Assembly: GCF_031583145.1 (NCBI RefSeq)
Contig: NZ_CP134050.1
Span: 3,485,501-3,549,500, forward strand
Reading direction: 5' to 3'
DNA length: 64,000 nt
DNA from: Brevibacillus brevis
Lineage (GTDB): Bacteria > Bacillota > Bacilli > Brevibacillales > Brevibacillaceae
Position numbers and translations under genes: made by a program. The stretch's first letter is position 1, and each line of letters opens with the position of its first letter. Of the stretch, positions 36,215-44,113 are shown in pieces. The notes under the pieces are model-generated. The model saw nothing but the letters and a program-made list of their open reading frames with translations, was not told the origin of the DNA and made no database searches.

Positions 36215-36847
36215 TGTGGTAATGAGCTTGACGATTTCCGCTTCCGTCACAGGTGTCGAAACCTGGTACGTTCCTACGCGAATCCGGTTCAGCTTGTCCT
36301 GTGCGCGCAGCTCGTCCACGAATTTGTTATCGGCAGGCAGAATCCCCGCTTGCACCAGCTGCTTCGCTACTCCTTCCGCCGTCGCTTTGTAAGGGACGGT
36401 AAAGGACACGAGCGTTTCCGGCTTAGACTCCTCCACTTTCGGTGCGAGCGGCTGCCCCGTCTGAGCTTGGGCCGGCGGCGTCGCGGAAAGAGGCGGTTGC
36501 GCTGGAGAGCGTTCCTCCCCTTGGGCTTCCGGTGGCTTCGCTTGCGGCTGCGCGGCTTCTTTTACTGTCGGGGCATTCGGCTGAACGGTCTGACTAGCCG
36601 CAGGAGACACTGGCGCTTTCGGCGCAGCGGGAGACGGCTTTACGTTCACCTTTTTTTCCTGTTGCCATTGTTCGTACTCTTCCTTGGTCAACACGACCAT
36701 CTGTAATTCCTTTGCGGCGTCCTTGATTTGCTCGGATGAAAGGGCCTTCGCCTCTGTGGGCACCTGTTTCGATGCAAGCCATCCCATGCTTGCCGCAGCA
36801 ACGATCAAGCCCGCACCGAACCCGAACAGCAGCTCCCGTTTACGCAT
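36200..36847 (-). CDS. Membrane-anchored protein with a YceG/MltG-like N-terminal module, no catalytic domain
   Basis: 215 residues from the second of two adjacent ATGs (AGAGGGG six bases upstream). One transmembrane helix at ~6-24, a segment with KDAAKELQMVVLTKEEYEQWQ, then a long Pro/Ala/Gln/Glu-rich linker (~70-145), then ~65 residues resembling the LysM-like opening module of endolytic transglycosylase MltG/YceG: VSFTVPYKATAEGVAKQLVQAG, FVDELRA, RIRVGTYQVSTPVTEAEIVKLI. The catalytic part of MltG (Glu-containing YceG core) is absent. Overlaps the preceding gene by eight bases and ends at the operon terminator. Likely an extracytoplasmic, wall-facing protein; function unknown. Annotating it as a transglycosylase would be misleading. 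Confidence 0.75.
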   Translation of the reverse strand: MRKRELLFGFGAGLIVAAASMGWLASKQVPTEAKALSSEQIKDAAKELQMVVLTKEEYEQWQQEKKVNVKPSPAAPKAPVSPAASQTVQPNAPTVKEAAQPQAKPPEAQGEERSPAQPPLSATPPAQAQTGQPLAPKVEESKPETLVSFTVPYKATAEGVAKQLVQAGILPADNKFVDELRAQDKLNRIRVGTYQVSTPVTEAEIVKLITTPPKK

Positions 36848-37355
36848 CATAAGCCCCTCTTTCGTTCCTGGAAGCCAATGCAAAGATCAGATCGATCTCA
36901 CCGCGCCCCGCGCCCAGACGCTTGGCGATCTCATCGGCCGACAGACCTTCCCGATGCAGCTCAAATGCTCGCCGGTACCTCTCCCGCAGGGCTAGCATGT
37001 CTACCTCTGCGGGAGCCTCGATGCCTTCCTTCTTTTCTTGGTGCATCGTCTGTGGCAGAGGCTCCTCTTGATTCAGTGGCCGTGCGTTTTCCCATTGAGC
37101 CACGCGCTGGCGCAATTCGTGCATTTCTGACCGAAGCTCCCCCTCGGTCGCTTCGAGCCTGGCCCGTACCCATTCCTTTTCCTGTCTCCACTTCCGCTCC
37201 AGCCCTTGCACCAGCTTTTCGATCTCTGTCCTGTCAGTCGTCCGCTGTGTCAGAAGCGTCCTGTCAGCATCATCTGTCCGATTTCCTTTCAAGAACAAGG
37301 CAACAGCCATGCAAAGCACGCCTGCTCCAATCATGATGAGATACACTACGTCCAT
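36840..37355 (-). CDS. SwrB-like membrane/coiled-coil/helix-turn-helix protein
   Basis: 171 residues from the ATG at 37355 (AAAGGTGG five bases upstream; another ATG lies eight codons earlier with a poorer site). A single transmembrane helix (3-23) is followed by a charged coiled coil (~35-90, ERKWRQEKEWVRARLEATEGEL), a spacer, and a C-terminal helical element GLSADEIAKRLGAGRGEIDLI that looks like a helix-turn-helix. SwrB of B. subtilis, which activates flagellar type III export, has the same architecture, size and place (last motility gene before rpsB). The assignment rests on that, not on close similarity; it may be filed under DUF6115. Confidence 0.65.
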   Translation of the reverse strand: MDVVYLIMIGAGVLCMAVALFLKGNRTDDADRTLLTQRTTDRTEIEKLVQGLERKWRQEKEWVRARLEATEGELRSEMHELRQRVAQWENARPLNQEEPLPQTMHQEKKEGIEAPAEVDMLALRERYRRAFELHREGLSADEIAKRLGAGRGEIDLIFALASRNERGAYDA

Positions 37356-37393
37356 AATGGCCACCTTTGTTTCTGGCATGTCTTCTTTCCTTA

Positions 37394-37732
37394 TTACAAG
37401 GAGATATCAATAAATCGCCCGCGCAAGGGATCCCTCATCGACACCGAAGATGGCGCCTTGTCCTCTGCGGAAGCACCCTCGAGTGAGACTGGGTCTTTTC
37501 CTTCCCGCTCCTGCTTTTCTTTTTGCTGTTTGTTCTCCCGCTCTCGGATCTGGCTCTTTTCTGGCTGAGCGACCTCGACCGGGCGACTGCGCATCTGCTG
37601 GTCAAGCAGGGAGCGTTCGTCGAGCATCGATTGCTGTTCATGGATGGTACGCTGCTGCTGGTGCTCCTGAATCCTTCCCGCCTCGAGCGAACGAGGCACA
37701 GCGACCTGCAATTCCACCGCTTTCCAACTCAT
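37394..37732 (-). CDS. Small Gln/Glu/Arg-rich hypothetical protein
   Basis: 112 residues, no signal peptide or transmembrane segment. The N-terminus MSWKAVELQVAVPRSLEAG looks ordered and conserved-like; the remainder (~20-75) is strongly charged and Gln-rich (HQQQRTIHEQQSMLDE, REREN, KQQKEKQERE), probably helical, and the end DPLRGRFIDISL looks ordered again. I recall similar short proteins after fapA in Paenibacillaceae but know no function. ATG at 37732 with AGGGAG about ten bases upstream; 45 bases after fapA and 38 before the SwrB-like gene, in line with operon membership. Confidence 0.7.
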   Translation of the reverse strand: MSWKAVELQVAVPRSLEAGRIQEHQQQRTIHEQQSMLDERSLLDQQMRSRPVEVAQPEKSQIRERENKQQKEKQEREGKDPVSLEGASAEDKAPSSVSMRDPLRGRFIDISL

Positions 37733-37777
37733 GGAGGCTCACTCCCTGCCGCTTTTGGATGTGGGCAAAAACGAAAA

Positions 37778-39193
37778 TCAGATCAAGGTGGCCGTACTGA
37801 TTTCTCCGTCAAGCACGACAAAACGCGTCCGCGCATACTCGTGCTTGATGAAATGCACAAGTTTCCCGAACGTCATCTTGATCCCGGGGTACATCACGTG
37901 GTATGCCTCGATCGCAGCCGGCCCTTCTCCCTTTAACTCGGTCTCCACATCTTTTTTCCGGGCCTCGAGTGTCTTGCACTCCTTTTCCAGCACAAGCCGG
38001 GTATTCGTGAGTTTGATCTGGAGCATTTTTTTGTCTGGAGGCAATTCCCCGCTCGTTTGCAAAATCTGGTTCATGACACTGAGACCTTGATCCGTTTTGC
38101 GCAAATTTTCATACACCTGCTGCAATTCCTTTTGGATTTGCACCAGCTCCTGGCGAAGCTCCGGCTTCACTCCCACTTCGAGGACCGTCGGCGTCGCGCT
38201 CGTATTGCCGAATACGCGTGCGGCAATCTTCTCGCCCGCTTGCAATACACCGCCAATGATGATGCCTTTGGCACCTTTGCACAGGATTTGCTTGCCAGCC
38301 CGAACCGTCGAAAACATGATGCTCTGCGACACGATTACCTGATTTCCCGCTGTCACGTTTGCATTTTGGATAAAGGATGTGCGAACGTCATGGCCTGCGA
38401 CGATGGACCCTTTGTCTTGAGCCACGATTCCGCTTTTGATTTCGATGGATCCACCTGCGATCAGCTCCGCTCCTTCTACACTGCCCAAGACGCGAATATC
38501 GCCCGATGCTTTTACTCGAAACCCATTTAATACGTTCCCGCGAATGACCACCGTTCCCACAAAGTCGATGTTGCCGACGCCGAAGTCCACGTCCCCGTTC
38601 ACTTCAAAGACAGGGAAGACATTCAGCTTGTCCTGGTCTGTGAACGATACCTGACCGTCAATGGCTGCATAAATCATGGTTCGCTCCTGATTTTGCACCA
38701 CGTTTTTTCCAGGCTTGATGATGACATCTCTGCCGGCTTTGGGAATGATGGGCTCTCCGGTAACGGACTTGCCAGGTTGACCTTGCCCCGCTGGGATTTT
38801 GCGCGCCAACAGCTGCCCCTTTACGACGTTAGGGATCGTTGTGAGGTTGTAGAAGTCGACGCGACCGTCTTCCAGTTCTTTGGGACCGCTTTCCTCACGC
38901 ACCGAATCAAGATAAGGGTATTCTACCGATCCATCCGTACCCGGCACAGGAGGGAGGCCCCTGGCGACGGTGACCTGTGCATGAACGAATTTGCGAGGCA
39001 AGGTGCACAAATCCTGAACGACGTTGTCCAGGATTCCGAAAGTGACCCGGTGTTTCCGAAGCTCTTCATATACATCACTTTCCCGGATCAAGATGTTGTC
39101 GAGATCCTCCTCCTCTGCACGGAGAATGATCACCGCTTCCAGTTTGTCTGCGGACAGCTTCACTTCGAATCGATAGTTCCCGATCGCTTCCAT
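37778..39193 (-). CDS. fapA: FapA family protein (DUF342, polymerizing)
   Basis: 471 residues of the DUF342/FapA family. An N-terminal FapA domain (~1-160) precedes a right-handed beta-helix built from repeats such as VVIRGNVLNGFRVKASGDI, VEGAELIAGGSIEI, IIIGGVLQAGEKI (~180-320); a coiled coil (~335-425) and a short C-terminal tail follow. The family is related by fold to bactofilin/MinC-like polymers and has been tied to polar flagellum assembly and septum or envelope processes in other bacteria. Placed 36 bases after sigD. B. subtilis has no gene at this position. ATG with GGGGGAAG. Confidence 0.9.
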   Translation of the reverse strand: MEAIGNYRFEVKLSADKLEAVIILRAEEEDLDNILIRESDVYEELRKHRVTFGILDNVVQDLCTLPRKFVHAQVTVARGLPPVPGTDGSVEYPYLDSVREESGPKELEDGRVDFYNLTTIPNVVKGQLLARKIPAGQGQPGKSVTGEPIIPKAGRDVIIKPGKNVVQNQERTMIYAAIDGQVSFTDQDKLNVFPVFEVNGDVDFGVGNIDFVGTVVIRGNVLNGFRVKASGDIRVLGSVEGAELIAGGSIEIKSGIVAQDKGSIVAGHDVRTSFIQNANVTAGNQVIVSQSIMFSTVRAGKQILCKGAKGIIIGGVLQAGEKIAARVFGNTSATPTVLEVGVKPELRQELVQIQKELQQVYENLRKTDQGLSVMNQILQTSGELPPDKKMLQIKLTNTRLVLEKECKTLEARKKDVETELKGEGPAAIEAYHVMYPGIKMTFGKLVHFIKHEYARTRFVVLDGEISTATLI

Positions 39194-39229
39194 CTTGCTT
39201 CCCCCTTTACATCATTGGGTACTTTCTCT

Positions 39230-40018
39230 CTACATTAATTGCGACTTCCATCTGGACAACGCAGAACGAAGACGGAAAAGAGCCTTGGAATGTAGCTGGG
39301 ATATTCGTGAAGGAGACAGGCTCATGATTTCTGCGATTTCCGACAACGTCATCTCCTCGAAGTAGAACAGCGAAACGACGAGTCTTTCCTTTTCCGGGAG
39401 CTTGTCAATAACGGTGACCAGCACTTCCTTCAAGCTCGACACCTCTGCCACGTTCTCGGGACGCGGAGTCGCCTCATCGACAATGTAAGTGTGCCGTGCC
39501 GTTTTTTGCTCATCTTCCTCCCCGACCGCTTCATCAATCGAGACCATCGTCGCCAGTGACGTTTCGTAAAATACTTGCTGAAGCTCCTTTTCGCTTATCC
39601 CCAAATAATCCGACACTTCCTGATCGGTAGGCATTCGCAGCATTTGCTGTTCCAATGTGGTGTACGCTTCTTCGATTTTTTTGGCCTTGTCGCGAACGGT
39701 ACGGGGAATCCAATCGTTTTCACGCAATCCGTCGATCATGGCTCCGCGGATGCGCCACATCGCGTACGTCTCGAATTGCAGTCCGCGCGTGTGGTCGAAC
39801 TTTGCCAGGGCGTCCAACAGACCAAAACGGCCGTAGCTGATCAGATCGTCCTTGTCTACATTTGCGGGCAAATTGATCGCCAGCCGGTTCGCTACTTTGT
39901 CCACAAGAGGAAGAAAACGGGTAATCAAATCGATTTCCGCCTCGCGACTCCCTTCCTGTTTCCACATGACCCATTTATCGAATTCTTTTGCTTTTTCTTG
40001 AATGGTTAGCCGTGCCAC
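39230..40018 (-). CDS. sigD: Flagellar sigma factor (sigma-D/FliA/WhiG family)
   Basis: 262 residues. Region 2 includes LISYGRFGLLDALAKFD and FETYAMWRIRGAMIDGLR (RNA polymerase and -10 contacts); region 4 ends with EEMTLSEIAEIMSLSPSRISQLHSKA, the helix-turn-helix for the -35 element. Directs late flagellar and chemotaxis genes, held off by FlgM until hook completion. GTG start with TTGGTG upstream. As in B. subtilis it lies near the 3' end of the fla/che operon, so its level should depend on transcription reaching this far. Confidence 0.97.
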   Translation of the reverse strand: MARLTIQEKAKEFDKWVMWKQEGSREAEIDLITRFLPLVDKVANRLAINLPANVDKDDLISYGRFGLLDALAKFDHTRGLQFETYAMWRIRGAMIDGLRENDWIPRTVRDKAKKIEEAYTTLEQQMLRMPTDQEVSDYLGISEKELQQVFYETSLATMVSIDEAVGEEDEQKTARHTYIVDEATPRPENVAEVSSLKEVLVTVIDKLPEKERLVVSLFYFEEMTLSEIAEIMSLSPSRISQLHSKALFRLRSALSRWKSQLM

Positions 40019-40034
40019 GAAATGTCACCAACCT

Positions 40035-40421
40035 TTACTCATCTGTTAAGCGCCTAACGACCTCTGCAACGGTGGTGGGATCCTCTGCCGGATGGACTTT
40101 TTCCACCCTGGAGAACTGGAGTGGAGCAAAAGTCCCTTCGTCCTCTTCGCTCGGACCGTCCTCTCGCCCAGTCAATGAGGGAGCGACCGATGCCTCAGGG
40201 CCAGGTTCCCCTGCATTCGCCGAGGAAGAAGCCGACGCCTGTGTCTTTGCCACGATGGCAAACACCCAGCGAATCGGAAACGCAGCGAGGAAAAAAACGA
40301 TGAAGGCGACGCCTGCCCTCTCCAGCGCAACAAGCAAGACGTTGCTCGAGAGGGCTGTCGCCAGCGTGATGACAAAAGCGAGAAGTCCCAAGCCAGCATT
40401 GATCCAAATGGTTCCCATCAT
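40035..40421 (-). CDS. Two-helix membrane protein of unknown function between cheD and sigD
   Basis: 128 residues. Two hydrophobic helices (~5-25 and ~30-57, ALERAGVAFIVFFLAAFPIRWVFAI) joined by a tight loop, then a cytoplasmic-type Ser/Ala/Glu/Pro-rich acidic tail to the end (EVVRRLTDE). No family recognised. Two bases after cheD and 16 before sigD, so clearly part of the operon. B. subtilis lacks a gene here. ATG at 40421 with AAGGA upstream; a second ATG follows at once. Confidence 0.75.
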   Translation of the reverse strand: MMGTIWINAGLGLLAFVITLATALSSNVLLVALERAGVAFIVFFLAAFPIRWVFAIVAKTQASASSSANAGEPGPEASVAPSLTGREDGPSEEDEGTFAPLQFSRVEKVHPAEDPTTVAEVVRRLTDE

Positions 40422-40423
40422 CC

Positions 40424-40924
40424 CTATACTTCCTTCACACCTTGATTAACTGTCCGGATTTGAAGCACTCCGTTTGTGGCATCCATCTCTATCGTCCGAC
40501 CGCAGTTTCCCCCTGTATCTTCTGCCACTATCTTGATCTGAGCGTCCTTCAAAGCCAGCTTGCATGCTTCCACATTCCTCGGTCCGATCCGCATCGTATC
40601 GTTGTTGCCCAAGAAGGCAAACATCTGAGCCCCGCCTGCCAGTTTCGCGACGAGATGCCGGGTGGAAGCGCCCGCTTTTTCCATCTGGTCGATCAGAAAC
40701 GGTATGGCGGTGTCCGCGTACTTTCCAACCGTGAGCTCCCCGCCTTTGGCCAGGGACGATTCGGGTAGCATGACGTGGGCCATTCCGGCTATTTTATGGA
40801 TACTGTCGTAGAGCACCACCCCTACACACGAGCCAAGTCCGGTGGTACGCAGCCGGCTCGGCGCCTTGGCCACACCGAGGTCGGCCATACCGATCTTTAT
40901 AATTTCCATCGAGCTAATTTCCAT
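40424..40924 (-). CDS. cheD: Chemoreceptor glutamine deamidase CheD
   Basis: 166 residues. Deamidates receptor glutamines and stimulates CheC. Catalytic cysteine in LGSCVGVVL (Cys33) and histidine in MAHVMLPES. ATG at 40924 with AGGAG nine bases upstream; a second in-frame ATG five codons later is possible. Start overlaps the cheC stop by 11 bases. Confidence 0.95.
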   Translation of the reverse strand: MEISSMEIIKIGMADLGVAKAPSRLRTTGLGSCVGVVLYDSIHKIAGMAHVMLPESSLAKGGELTVGKYADTAIPFLIDQMEKAGASTRHLVAKLAGGAQMFAFLGNNDTMRIGPRNVEACKLALKDAQIKIVAEDTGGNCGRTIEMDATNGVLQIRTVNQGVKEV

Positions 40925-41537
40925 CGAACGGAACTCCTAGTGCACGAAATAGAATGGGAAGGGACTCGGGATCGGGTATCAGAAAGAAATTCCCCTTTAC
41001 CTTTTCGTTCCCCTCAAAGAAAGCCGTGTCAATCGTGAGGGCGACGTCCCCTGCCTGACCGAGTTCGATCAAGCCGTAGCTGAGAATGGCTCCAGCCATA
41101 TCCACCGCCAGCGCAGGAACGGAAGGCTGCAGATTCAACTGAGTGAAATCTGCTAGCGATGATAGGTAAGAACCCGTCAAAATGTTTCCGATCTCATGCA
41201 GCGCCGAAACCTCCAGCTCTTCCCATTCATAGACGTCTTTCTCGATTCCGGTGATCTGGTGCAGCAGATGCTTGGCGGAATCCATGTCGAGGATGAAAAA
41301 CATGTTGCCGGGGCTGTCGCCTTCTACGCGGAGAAAGACAGTAACCACAACCGTTTCTGCCCCACCCACGCAATCCGCTACTTGGTCGAAAGGAATAATG
41401 CTGACTTGAGGCACTTTCATGTCAATTTCTTTTTGCATGAGTTTAGAGAGAGCGGTAGCTGCATGGCCCGCACCGATATTCCCAATTTCTCGCAGCACGT
41501 CGAACTGGAAATCTCCAAACTTCGTAAAGTAGCCCAT
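40914..41537 (-). CDS. cheC: CheY-P phosphatase CheC
   Basis: 207 residues with the two phosphatase sites of the family: LREIGNIGAGHAA (Glu17, Asn20) and LHEIGNILTGSYL (~114-126). Removes phosphate from CheY and partners CheD in adaptation. ATG start. Lies between cheW and cheD as in B. subtilis. Confidence 0.96.
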   Translation of the reverse strand: MGYFTKFGDFQFDVLREIGNIGAGHAATALSKLMQKEIDMKVPQVSIIPFDQVADCVGGAETVVVTVFLRVEGDSPGNMFFILDMDSAKHLLHQITGIEKDVYEWEELEVSALHEIGNILTGSYLSSLADFTQLNLQPSVPALAVDMAGAILSYGLIELGQAGDVALTIDTAFFEGNEKVKGNFFLIPDPESLPILFRALGVPFDGN

Positions 41538-41542
41538 TTTGC

Positions 41543-42019
41543 TTACCCCTCAATAGTGTCCAACTGCTTGATTTCTTCATTGCTCAACACTTTGTCGAGG
41601 TTAAGCAGGATCAACAGGCGCTTGTCCAGCTTGGCAACCCCGCGCAGATAAGCCGCTTCCACCCCTCCCACTACTTCCGGCGGCGGCTCGATCGCATCGA
41701 CTGGAATATCGATCACGTCGTTTGCGGCGTCCACGATCAAGCCAACCTCCAGCTCTCCTACCGCGACGATAATGATCCGGGTCGATTCGGAATAGACGCT
41801 CTCTTCCAGCCCGAACCGGTTGCGCAGGTCGATGATCGGAGTCACGACCCCGCGCAAGTTGATCACCCCTTTGACAAACTTGGGAGTGCGAGGTACGCGT
41901 GTAATGTGTTCCAGTTTTTCAATGGATTTGACTTGACTGACTTCTACTCCGTACTCTTCGTCTTTCAAACGAAAGACGATCACTTTTACTTCGCCTACGA
42001 TTTCCTTGTGCTCGAGCAT
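41543..42019 (-). CDS. cheW: Chemotaxis coupling protein CheW
   Basis: 158 residues, one CheW SH3-like domain: VIVFRLKDEEYGVEVSQVKSIE, then RVPRTPKFVKGVINLRGVVTPIIDLR. Links receptors to CheA. ATG at 42019 preceded by GGAGGGG. Five bases ahead of cheC. Confidence 0.97.
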   Translation of the reverse strand: MLEHKEIVGEVKVIVFRLKDEEYGVEVSQVKSIEKLEHITRVPRTPKFVKGVINLRGVVTPIIDLRNRFGLEESVYSESTRIIIVAVGELEVGLIVDAANDVIDIPVDAIEPPPEVVGGVEAAYLRGVAKLDKRLLILLNLDKVLSNEEIKQLDTIEG

Positions 42020-42056
42020 TCGGTTGCCCCTCCTTGATTGGCCTCGGTAGTGTTGC

Positions 42057-44093
42057 TTACTTGATCAGTGCGTTGCAATCGATGATGAGTGCTACTTGTC
42101 CGTCGCCCAGAATCGTAGCGCCGGAGATGGCGAAGACGTTCACCAAATATTTGCCAAGCGATTTCAAGACGATTTCCTGCTGACCGATGAAGGAGTCGAC
42201 CACCAGCCCGGCCATTTTTTCTCCTTTGCGGACGATAACCACAGCGACCTCTTCTTCATCCAGCTCTGTACCGTTCGCAGGCACCTGGAAGATATCTTGA
42301 AGCGAGACGAGCGGGACCACCCGACCTCGGAAGTCGATCACCTTTTGGCGGTGGGCCATCATGATCTGGTCTTTTTTGAAGACGGCTGTCTCGATGATGG
42401 AGCTGAGCGGCACGGCGTACTTCTCATTCTTCACCTGGACAAGCATCGCGGAAATGATCGAGAGCGTCAGCGGCAGCTGAATCAGGAAGGTCGTCCCTTG
42501 TCCCGCCACCGACTCCACGGTTACACTTCCACCGAGGGACTCGATTTTGGATTTGACCACGTCCAGGCCTACGCCCCTGCCGGAAATGTCCGAGATGACC
42601 TCTGCCGTGCTGAAGCCGGCGGCAAACAGCAGTTCATGGATCTGTTTATCCGTCAGGCTGTCCGCATTTGCAGGATTCACAATACCGCGCTCAATCGCCT
42701 TTTTCAGCACGCGCTCCTTGTTGATGCCTGCCCCATCGTCCTTGACTTCGATGAACACGTGGTTTCCGCTATGGAACGCACGAAGCACGATCGTTCCTTC
42801 TTCCGGCTTGCCCGCTTTTTTCCGGTTCTCAGGGGATTCGATCCCGTGGTCCAGCGAATTTCGCAGCAAGTGGTTGAGCGGGTCGCCGATTTCGTCGATC
42901 ACGGTGCGGTCCAGCTCGGTCTCTGCCCCGATGATTTCCAAATGGACTTTCTTGTGCAGATCCTTTTGCAAATCACGAATCATGCGGGGAAAGCGATTGA
43001 ACACCTGCTCGACCGGAACCATTCGCATCGTCAGGATGATATTTTGCAAATCTCCGCTGATGCGGCTCATGTGTTCAACGGTCTCTTGCAGCTCATTTTT
43101 GCCGATTTCTCTTGCCAGCTGCTCGAGTCGCCCGCGGTCGATGACGAGCTCACTGAACAGGTTCATCAAAATATCCAACCGATCGATATCCACGCGGATC
43201 GTCTTTCCGCCCGTTGCCTGCTTTCGCGTAGGAGCCTGCTGGGCTTCCGGGGCTTTTTTCTCCGCTTCTTCCGTCTTTTCCAGAGCCACGGGTTCAGGCT
43301 TTCTTTCCGCTTCCTTCAATTGGATCGGATCGATTTTGACATCCTGAATCTCGGAAATGTTCAAAATCGAACTGCGAATTTTATCCGCGGATTGCATCGT
43401 GACATATGCGACCTCGAACGACGTCTCGAACCGTTCGTTTTCGATGTCTTCCACGCTCGGTTTGGTTTTGATCACTTCACCCATCGACTCCAGCTGATCG
43501 AAAACCATGTAGGCGCGAGCGGCTTTCAGCAAGCATGATTCAATTAGCGACACCTTGATCCATAGCAGGTTGTTGCCCTGCTCCTTGGACTGTTTCAGCA
43601 CCATCATCGCGTAATCGTCCATGTCGTCCACCCCGACAGCCGCTTGTTCGGCTGCGGGAGCTTCCGCTTCTTCTACGGCCGCTGTTGCCGCAACCTCCTG
43701 CTCGGCGGTAAACTCGCCAGCGACGATTGCACGCAGCTTCTTCACGGGGATCGACACGTCCGCCGACCCGTCTCCGCCTTCCGTGATGTCGATCACCATC
43801 CCTTCGATCAAATCGACGCTCTGGAAGATGACATCCATAATATCGCTGTTGATCGTCAGCTTTTGATTGCGGATGAGGTCCAGTACATTTTCCGCTTCAT
43901 GCGTCAAGCTAGCCATGTCCTCAAACCCCATCGTTGCGGACATGCCTTTCAACGTATGAGCCGAACGGAAGATTTCCTTCACATGTGTAAGGTTGCCCGG
44001 ATCATTTTCCAGCAGCAGCAGATTTGCGTTGATCGCTTGCAGATGTTCTTTCGATTCTTCGATAAACATGTCCAAATACTGATTCATATCCAT
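42057..44093 (-). CDS. cheA: Chemotaxis histidine kinase CheA
   Basis: 678 residues from the ATG at 44093 with GGAGGTG eight bases upstream; the frame is open a little further but into cheB. HPt domain with phospho-accepting His46 (SAHTLKG), CheY/CheB-binding P2 region, a Glu/Ala-rich linker (~290-310), dimerisation P3, HATPase P4 (LLRNSLDHGIE, DDGAGI, GRGVGLDVV) and CheW-like P5. Phosphorylates CheY and CheB. Confidence 0.97.
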   Translation of the reverse strand: MDMNQYLDMFIEESKEHLQAINANLLLLENDPGNLTHVKEIFRSAHTLKGMSATMGFEDMASLTHEAENVLDLIRNQKLTINSDIMDVIFQSVDLIEGMVIDITEGGDGSADVSIPVKKLRAIVAGEFTAEQEVAATAAVEEAEAPAAEQAAVGVDDMDDYAMMVLKQSKEQGNNLLWIKVSLIESCLLKAARAYMVFDQLESMGEVIKTKPSVEDIENERFETSFEVAYVTMQSADKIRSSILNISEIQDVKIDPIQLKEAERKPEPVALEKTEEAEKKAPEAQQAPTRKQATGGKTIRVDIDRLDILMNLFSELVIDRGRLEQLAREIGKNELQETVEHMSRISGDLQNIILTMRMVPVEQVFNRFPRMIRDLQKDLHKKVHLEIIGAETELDRTVIDEIGDPLNHLLRNSLDHGIESPENRKKAGKPEEGTIVLRAFHSGNHVFIEVKDDGAGINKERVLKKAIERGIVNPANADSLTDKQIHELLFAAGFSTAEVISDISGRGVGLDVVKSKIESLGGSVTVESVAGQGTTFLIQLPLTLSIISAMLVQVKNEKYAVPLSSIIETAVFKKDQIMMAHRQKVIDFRGRVVPLVSLQDIFQVPANGTELDEEEVAVVIVRKGEKMAGLVVDSFIGQQEIVLKSLGKYLVNVFAISGATILGDGQVALIIDCNALIK

Positions 44094-44113
44094 CGGTGAT
44101 CCACCTCCCAAAA

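Noticed and set aside
42096..43538. 480-codon plus-strand frame opposite cheA, and similar ones opposite polC (21650-23068) and flhA (48282-49505)
   Set aside because: All mirror strongly coding minus-strand genes; composition is that of antisense reading and no promoters or ribosome sites support them.
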